A stretch of 11,369 nucleotides of DNA. Source: Ferrithrix thermotolerans DSM 19514 (GTDB lineage: Bacteria > Actinomycetota > Acidimicrobiia > Acidimicrobiales > Ilumatobacteraceae). How positions within the stretch are numbered: position 1 is the stretch's first letter; every line of letters begins with the position of its first letter. The position numbers and the translations under genes are program-made. The notes under the pieces were generated by a model, which worked only from the letters and a program-made list of their open reading frames with translations, did no database searches and had not been told where the DNA came from. Shown piece after piece: positions 7,033-11,369 of this stretch. Location: the NCBI GenBank assembly GCA_945860575.1, contig CAMAQQ010000019.1, positions 1 through 11,369 on the forward strand. Reading direction: 5' to 3'.

Positions 7033-8670
7033 ATGGTTGATGAGGGTTTTAAAGTTTGGCAACGAGTTTTAGCCCAAGGTAGTCGAATCACCGCGACTTC
7101 GTTGCGAGTTTTGTTTGACCAAGATTTAACTCGTGGTGAGAGGTTTAGTCGAGCTTTAGGTAATGAAAATGATCATATATTCGTTGACTTTTCTAAACAG
7201 TTAATCGATCAACAAGCACTGGACGAGTTGTTGGTCTTAGCCAAAGATTTGCAAATTATTGAGCAATTTACCGAGATGTGCAACGGGCTAAAAATTAATT
7301 TGACTGAGCAACAAGCGGCTCTGCACACAGCGTTGCGTGCCGACATCAAAACCTCGGTGATTGTTGACGGTGTTGAGGTTGTGGCCGAAGTGCATTCTGA
7401 GCGCAAAGCCTTGAGAAGATTTGTCGACGCAGTTCGAAGCGATAAAAAGTTCAAGAAAATCGTGAATATCGGCATTGGTGGCAGTGATCTTGGCCCGGCA
7501 CTGATCTACGATGCGCTTTTCAATAACTATCAATCTTTCGTCGAGTGCGCGTTTGTTGCCAATATTGACGCTCATGAGATCAAATCAGTTTTGAGCAAGT
7601 GCGTCGCAGCCGAAACATTGTTCGTCGTCTGTTCGAAATCTTTTAACACTGTCGAGACATTGAGCAACGCTCGCATTGCCAAACAGTGGCTCGCCGAAAA
7701 ACTTGGTGTAGATATCGACAGCAAAGTTCTTTCCGAACATTTTGTGGTCGTCTCTGCATACCCAGATCGTGCCGCAAAATCGGGCGTGGTTGCTGCGAAC
7801 TCATTCAAGATTTGGCCTTGGGTAGGCGGTCGTTACTCGATTTCGTCGGCAATGAGTTTGGCGCCGATGCTTGCGTTTGGCGCCGATGTGTTCGATGAGT
7901 TTCTTGCGGGAATGCGAGCAGTAGATGACCAGATGCAAAAATCCCCACCAGAAAACAACCTTCCGTTAATTCTTGGATTGATCGATGTCTGGAACTGCAG
8001 TGTTCTCGGGCGCACGAGTCAGGCCTTCGTGCCGTATGCGCATCAACTTAAATTATTGCCAAGCTACTTACAACAATTGATGATGGAGAGCAATGGCAAG
8101 TCGGTGCAAGTAGATGGTGAGCCGACTTCAATGCGAACTTCGCCGGTCGTTTGGGGCGCAGTAGGCACAAATGCGCAGCACGCGTTTTTTCAAATGTTGC
8201 ACCAAGGCACTGATGTCGTGCCAGTCGAGTTCATTGGCTTCGCTCAACCAACGCATAATGAAATTTCGGCGCACGACACATTAGTTGCCAATATGTTTGC
8301 ACAATCAAAAGCCCTGGCATTTGGTAGATCTTTGACAGAGATTAAGAGCGAGAACTCTGATGATGAAAATAGTCAACATCGCGTGATGCCTGGTAATCGG
8401 CCGTCAACTACTGTGCTCGCATCTGGTCTGACTGCGCGAACTCTCGGCTCGTTAATTGCAATGTATGAACATCGTGTTTTCGTTCAAGGAGTCGTTTTTG
8501 GTATCAACAGTTTTGATCAATGGGGTGTTGAACTTGGTAAAACTCTTGCCACCGAAATATCTAGTTTGTTAACAAAGCCTGCCGAAAATAGTCAAAATCT
8601 ACGAGACTCTCAAGACGCCTCAACTCGTGGGCTAATTAATTGGTATCGCCTGCATCGTGGTAATCGTTAG
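7033..8670 (+). CDS. pgi: Glucose-6-phosphate isomerase
   Basis: This cytosolic enzyme interconverts glucose-6-phosphate and fructose-6-phosphate in glycolysis and gluconeogenesis. The 545 residues from ATG 7033 fit the long bacterial/eukaryotic PGI type. Phosphate-sugar binding segment NIGIGGSDLGP (145-155); VGGRYSISS (264-272) of the first family signature; MESNGK with catalytic Glu352; GTNAQHAFFQ with His383; and FDQWGVELGK ending in catalytic Lys503, the second signature. The first signature is slightly unusual: a Pro (262) stands where Asp is common. An in-frame TTG at 6994 would add 13 residues, but these do not look like PGI and overlap the start of divergent rarD. ATG 7033 also fits the -10 box. 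pafB follows after 18 bases, so cotranscription is possible. Confidence 0.97.
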   Translation: MVDEGFKVWQRVLAQGSRITATSLRVLFDQDLTRGERFSRALGNENDHIFVDFSKQLIDQQALDELLVLAKDLQIIEQFTEMCNGLKINLTEQQAALHTALRADIKTSVIVDGVEVVAEVHSERKALRRFVDAVRSDKKFKKIVNIGIGGSDLGPALIYDALFNNYQSFVECAFVANIDAHEIKSVLSKCVAAETLFVVCSKSFNTVETLSNARIAKQWLAEKLGVDIDSKVLSEHFVVVSAYPDRAAKSGVVAANSFKIWPWVGGRYSISSAMSLAPMLAFGADVFDEFLAGMRAVDDQMQKSPPENNLPLILGLIDVWNCSVLGRTSQAFVPYAHQLKLLPSYLQQLMMESNGKSVQVDGEPTSMRTSPVVWGAVGTNAQHAFFQMLHQGTDVVPVEFIGFAQPTHNEISAHDTLVANMFAQSKALAFGRSLTEIKSENSDDENSQHRVMPGNRPSTTVLASGLTARTLGSLIAMYEHRVFVQGVVFGINSFDQWGVELGKTLATEISSLLTKPAENSQNLRDSQDASTRGLINWYRLHRGNR

Positions 8671-8676
8671 ATCACC

Positions 8677-8682
8677 TACGCT
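8677..8682 (+). promoter_or_regulatory. Candidate leaderless -10 box for pafB
   Basis: TACGCT, six bases (GGTTTG), then GTG at 8689: the same geometry as at argG. If the true start is ATG 8695 the transcript would have a 6-base leader at most. No -35 was recognised. Confidence 0.38.
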
Positions 8683-8688
8683 GGTTTG

Positions 8689-9639
8689 GTGCCCATGAAA
8701 ATCACTCAAGCCGAGCGAATGTTGAATTTGTTGGCCCTGCTGGTAGATCGAAATCGGCCGCTGACATTGCGTCAGGTTCGTCAAGAACTGGGCAAGCAAT
8801 ACCCAAATAGTGATGAGGCGGCACGAGCCGCTTTTGAACGCGACAAGGCGGCGCTGCGCGAGATGGGAATACCCATCGAGACCAAAACTTTGGGTGGTGA
8901 CTCGGCTGGCGAGGTTACATATTGGGTCAATCGCTCGAATTATGAGCTAAGTGATTTGAAGCTTTCAGATGACGAACGGATCGCGCTACAACTTGCGGTG
9001 GCAACAGTTCGTCTTGGCGCCCAACACGGAGAAGAAGCACTTTGGAAACTTGGTGGCGAAAAAGTCCTACGGCCAACAGCGGTGAGTGTCAATATCGGAT
9101 TTGTTGATCAGAACATGAGTGCGATTACCGATGCGGTGATGCAACGACGCACACTCAACTTTGATTACAAAGGCGAAAAACGCCAGGTCGACCCATACGG
9201 AATGTTGTCGAGAAGCGGATTTTGGTACCTAATTGGTTTTGATCATTTGCGAAAAGATCAGCGTGTATTTCGTGTTGATCGGATCGAAGGCAAAGTTAGC
9301 GCGGGCCAGATTCGCGCGTTTAAAACGCCAGTGGGTTTCGATGTCGCTGCTTCAGTACCGACCGAAAAACAAATGATGGCCGCGGGTGATGGCGAAGTTA
9401 CAACGGCGACCGTGTTGGTAGATGCATCATTAGTAGCTGGTGTGCGAGATGAATTTGGCGACGCTGCGATTGTCAAAGAGCGCGCCGACGGAAGTGCAGA
9501 GTTCGCGATTCCGTGTGCGAACATGTCGGCTTTTCGGTTGTGGTTGTTTGCGATGGTTGAAAGCGCAGAAGTTCTAGAGCCAGCGTCGGTGCGCATGCAA
9601 GTGATTCAGTGGCTTGAGCAATTAGCAGGTGATAAGTAA
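8689..9639 (+). CDS. pafB: PafB-like WYL-domain transcriptional regulator
   Basis: One half of the PafB/PafC regulator pair that in mycobacteria activates the RecA/LexA-independent DNA-damage response, probably sensing single-stranded DNA through the WYL domain. Of 316 residues, the N-terminal winged helix-turn-helix (about 5-60) includes ERMLNLLALLVDRNRPLTLRQVR and RAAFERDKAALREMGIPI, characteristic of this family. The central WYL domain follows (about 140-203), with the name-giving Trp179-Tyr180-Leu181 in GFWYLIGFD and the arginine-rich VFRVDRIEG. A C-terminal WCX-type region completes it. The start may be TTG 8686, GTG 8689 or ATG 8695; GTG fits the upstream TACGCT box, ATG is the conventional choice. 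The stop overlaps the pafC start (TAATG), implying coupled synthesis of the heterodimer. No pafA or pup is nearby. Confidence 0.9.
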   Translation: MPMKITQAERMLNLLALLVDRNRPLTLRQVRQELGKQYPNSDEAARAAFERDKAALREMGIPIETKTLGGDSAGEVTYWVNRSNYELSDLKLSDDERIALQLAVATVRLGAQHGEEALWKLGGEKVLRPTAVSVNIGFVDQNMSAITDAVMQRRTLNFDYKGEKRQVDPYGMLSRSGFWYLIGFDHLRKDQRVFRVDRIEGKVSAGQIRAFKTPVGFDVAASVPTEKQMMAAGDGEVTTATVLVDASLVAGVRDEFGDAAIVKERADGSAEFAIPCANMSAFRLWLFAMVESAEVLEPASVRMQVIQWLEQLAGDK

Positions 9640-10706
9640 TGCCAGCGAAAAAGCCAGCCAAAAGGGTTGCTGCAAAAAAAACAGTCAAGAAACCCGTCAA
9701 AAAAGTTACTGTGAAAAAGACGGTTAAAAAACCCGTGCGCAAGACCGGTCGTCGCGGGCCGCGCAGTGCAGCCCAGCGAGTGACGGGGTTGCTTGTGATG
9801 TTGCCGTGGATAATGCAGCGCAAACGCGTAAAAATTTCAACAATGGCCAAACAGTTCAATCTCTCAGAAGCAGAATTGATTGAAGACTTGCTGATGGCAT
9901 CTGTTTGTGGCGTGCCGCCGTATACCCCTGACGCTTTGATCGACGTATTTATGGACAACGGCATGGTTGTTGCAGAAGTTCCACTTTTATTCTCTCGCCC
10001 GCTAAAACTAAGCACTGCTGAACTTTTTGCAATTTCGGTGATGGCGCAAACGGCGTTGCAGTTGCCAGGCGCCAATAAAAAGGGCCCACTCTCGACCGCA
10101 CTGACAAAAATTGCTCCGTTGATGCCAACCGGGGCCGAGACAATCAAGGTTGAATTGCCGCGGGCAAAGTTTGTTAAAGAACTCCGCGAAGCAGTGGCGA
10201 CTGGTGAGCGATGCGACATCGAGTATTTTTCGCCTGCATCACAGAAACGCTCGAAGCGAATTATTACCGCTCGAAAAGTTTTCGAAGACGCGGGTCGTTG
10301 GTATGTTGCAGCAGATGACCATCAATCTGGCGAAGACCGTATATTTAGAATTGACCGAATCGAGCAAATCAAACCAGTTGGTATTTTTGATCAACTGAAT
10401 GACCAAGATGACCAAGATCAACAGTGGTTTTCAGAGCAGATGTCGCAAGTAACCCTGCGAGTCGAGCCCTCGGCGAGATGGATTGTTGAGTCCTACCCTT
10501 ATATTTCGCGTGTTAATAAGCGCATCAAAAACATCGATGTCGTGGATATCACGATGTCGATTACATCTCAACATTGGCTTGGCCGACTGTTGTTGCGTGC
10601 AGGTGGTGGTGTGAAAGTACTTAAACCTGCCGAATACCAAAGTCTGGGCAAGAAAGCCGCACGAACCGTTTTGGATCGCTACAACAAGAGTGGCGCAACT
10701 AGTTAA
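9639..10706 (+). CDS. pafC: PafC-like WYL-domain regulator with Lys-rich N-terminal extension
   Basis: Partner of PafB. Residues 1-45 form a very basic extension, rich in Lys, Pro, Ala, Val, containing KKTVKKPV twice at a 13-residue interval (13-20 and 26-33) and ending TGRRGPRS; it resembles histone H1 or HupB tails. The usual PafC body begins near residue 45: helix-turn-helix (about 47-92, with RVKISTMAKQFNLSEAELIEDL), then GVPPYTPDALIDVF, typical of PafC, then the WYL domain (about 168-245) with WYV at 221-223 and RIFRIDRIEQI, and a C-terminal WCX-like domain. A short acidic linker DQLNDQDDQDQQ (251-262) separates the last two. The TAATG overlap with pafB supports ATG 9639, and so the extension, as real. 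GTG 9780 would remove it. The gene ends one base from the convergent exonuclease. Confidence 0.9.
   Translation: MPAKKPAKRVAAKKTVKKPVKKVTVKKTVKKPVRKTGRRGPRSAAQRVTGLLVMLPWIMQRKRVKISTMAKQFNLSEAELIEDLLMASVCGVPPYTPDALIDVFMDNGMVVAEVPLLFSRPLKLSTAELFAISVMAQTALQLPGANKKGPLSTALTKIAPLMPTGAETIKVELPRAKFVKELREAVATGERCDIEYFSPASQKRSKRIITARKVFEDAGRWYVAADDHQSGEDRIFRIDRIEQIKPVGIFDQLNDQDDQDQQWFSEQMSQVTLRVEPSARWIVESYPYISRVNKRIKNIDVVDITMSITSQHWLGRLLLRAGGGVKVLKPAEYQSLGKKAARTVLDRYNKSGATS
9675..9737 (+). repeat. Repeated KKTVKKPV coding units in pafC
   Basis: Two 24-base segments (9675-9698 and 9714-9737) encode the same eight residues with differing synonymous codons (AAA/AAG, GTC/GTT/GTG). The different codons argue that the peptide repeat is old or kept by selection, not a fresh DNA duplication. 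Confidence 0.7.
10401..10418 (+). repeat. 9-bp perfect tandem repeat in the pafC linker
   Basis: GACCAAGAT occurs twice in a row, in frame (Asp-Gln-Asp twice), within the acidic linker after the WYL domain. This is likely a slippage-type expansion in a tolerant linker. Confidence 0.7.
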
Positions 10707-10707
10707 A

Positions 10708-11298
10708 TTAGGCCCCGAAGTGAGTTGCCAACTGTTCGGCAGAAGTGATGTTGTGGCTTCGAAGTAAATGGGGCAGCACAAGTGCGGTACCCAAGGCATC
10801 AGCAAGAGCGTCATGCGGGCGAGTCACCACGACGTTGTAGCGCGCAGTCACATCTGTAAGGCGATGCGAGAGCGAGCGCTTTGGGTCTAGGGCTCGAGAC
10901 AGTTTCAATGTGTCGAGCGGGCCATTTAAATTGATCGATGTCTTGGCACGGTTTGCTTCGCCAGTGAGAAATGCAATATCAAATTTTGCATTATGCGCAA
11001 CGAATACCGTGTCGACAAGATAACTGTTGAGTCGCTCAAGCATCTCACTTGGAGCAATACCTTGCCGTAGATTGCGTCTCGTGATGCCGTGAATTTTAAA
11101 AGCGCCCAGGCGACCTGGCTTCCAGAAGTTTCGTCTGACAAAAGTTTCGTATTGTTCTTCGATCGTGCCATCTGACCTAGAGATCACGACGCCGAGTTGC
11201 AGCACGTAATCGTCTTTGCCGGATAAGCCGGTCGTTTCGGTATCAACAACGGCGAACCGAATTTCTTCGAGCGATTTATTGGCTAACGCATCAATCAT
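10708..11298 (-). CDS. DnaQ-like DEDDh 3'-5' exonuclease
   Basis: A 196-residue single-domain exonuclease of the DnaQ/RNase T superfamily, which removes nucleotides from 3' ends using two metal ions. All motifs are present: VVDTETTGL with Asp19 and Glu21 (Exo I), VFVAHNAKFDIAFL with Asp107 (Exo II) and RPHDALADA with His162 and Asp167 (Exo III, DEDDh type). IHGITRRNL matches the family's substrate-side IHGIT motif. There is no BRCT, GIY-YIG or helicase extension, so it could be a stand-alone epsilon-like proofreading protein or a general repair or RNA-trimming nuclease; this cannot be settled here. ATG 11298 is preferred over TTG 11307 because TACATT lies seven bases upstream. It converges with pafC with one base between the stops. 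Confidence 0.92.
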   Translation of the reverse strand: MIDALANKSLEEIRFAVVDTETTGLSGKDDYVLQLGVVISRSDGTIEEQYETFVRRNFWKPGRLGAFKIHGITRRNLRQGIAPSEMLERLNSYLVDTVFVAHNAKFDIAFLTGEANRAKTSINLNGPLDTLKLSRALDPKRSLSHRLTDVTARYNVVVTRPHDALADALGTALVLPHLLRSHNITSAEQLATHFGA

Positions 11299-11305
11299 CA
11301 ACGGC

Positions 11306-11311
11306 AATGTA
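11306..11311 (-). promoter_or_regulatory. Candidate leaderless -10 box for the exonuclease gene
   Basis: On the minus strand TACATT is followed by seven bases (GCCGTTG) and ATG at 11298, supporting that start over the upstream TTG. No -35 is evident. Confidence 0.38.
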
Positions 11312-11337
11312 ACTAATGCGTGTTGCAGTGCAGCGAG

Positions 11338-11369
11338 CTATTTCGCGGCAAGTGCTTTAGTAAAAATCT
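11338..11369 (-). CDS. Possible C-terminus of a further minus-strand gene
   Basis: Reading the minus strand from the window edge, an open frame gives IFTKALAAK and then TAG at 11340-11338, an ordinary-looking C-terminus 39 bases upstream of the exonuclease start. Ten codons cannot establish a gene or product; sequence beyond the window would decide. If real, it would be the gene just upstream of the exonuclease. Confidence 0.3.
   Translation of the reverse strand, partial: IFTKALAAK

Noticed and set aside
9473..10219. 248-codon minus-strand open frame across pafB/pafC
   Set aside because: It is antisense to two well-supported WYL regulators. Its apparent hydrophobic repeat (TVFFTVTFLTGFL) is simply the reverse reading of the Lys-rich tail codons.

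Overview
The window looks like a stretch of actinobacterial chromosome of moderate GC. The signs are a tandem pair of PafB/PafC-type WYL regulators, a Lys-rich histone-like tail on the second of them, a secreted L,D-transpeptidase ending in a Thr/Pro/Val-rich tail, frequent GTG/TTG start candidates, and starts preceded by a TAnnnT -10 box with almost no Shine-Dalgarno sequence. The Thr/Pro tail and composition suggest a low-GC aquatic Acidimicrobiia-like lineage, but that placement is inference. I see no mobile element, phage gene, CRISPR array, tRNA or rRNA, and the DNA is densely coding: the largest clear gap is under 60 bases.

Layout. At the left edge is the C-terminal two thirds of an M20 metallopeptidase (+), convergent with argG (-), the class II (E. 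coli-type) argininosuccinate synthase. Upstream of argG on the same strand is a small four-helix membrane protein of unknown function. It diverges across a 29-base intergenic region from a two-gene cell-envelope operon (+): a family 2 glycosyltransferase overlapping by ATGA with a membrane-anchored L,D-transpeptidase. Next come an alpha/beta hydrolase and a TetR-family regulator (+). A 13-bp tandem repeat duplicates the hydrolase start codon, and a perfect 12-bp palindrome overlaps the tetR -10 box. The tetR gene ends tail to tail (4-base overlap) with a RarD-like EamA transporter (-). This gene diverges from pgi (+) over back-to-back -10 boxes. After pgi come pafB and pafC (TAATG overlap), and finally a DnaQ-like DEDDh exonuclease (-) whose stop is one base from the pafC stop. 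The last 32 bases may be the C-terminus of another minus-strand gene.

How the genes fit together. This is mostly a housekeeping neighbourhood of short units: amino-acid metabolism (peptidase, argG), envelope building (glycosyltransferase plus L,D-transpeptidase), a self-contained hydrolase/TetR pair, central carbon metabolism (pgi) and DNA-damage response (pafBC, with a nuclease facing it). I did not find a clearly new multi-gene system. The observations most worth checking are the basic tail on PafC, the candidate TetR operator, the duplicated hydrolase start, and the window-wide leaderless promoter pattern. All promoter and operator calls were made by eye.
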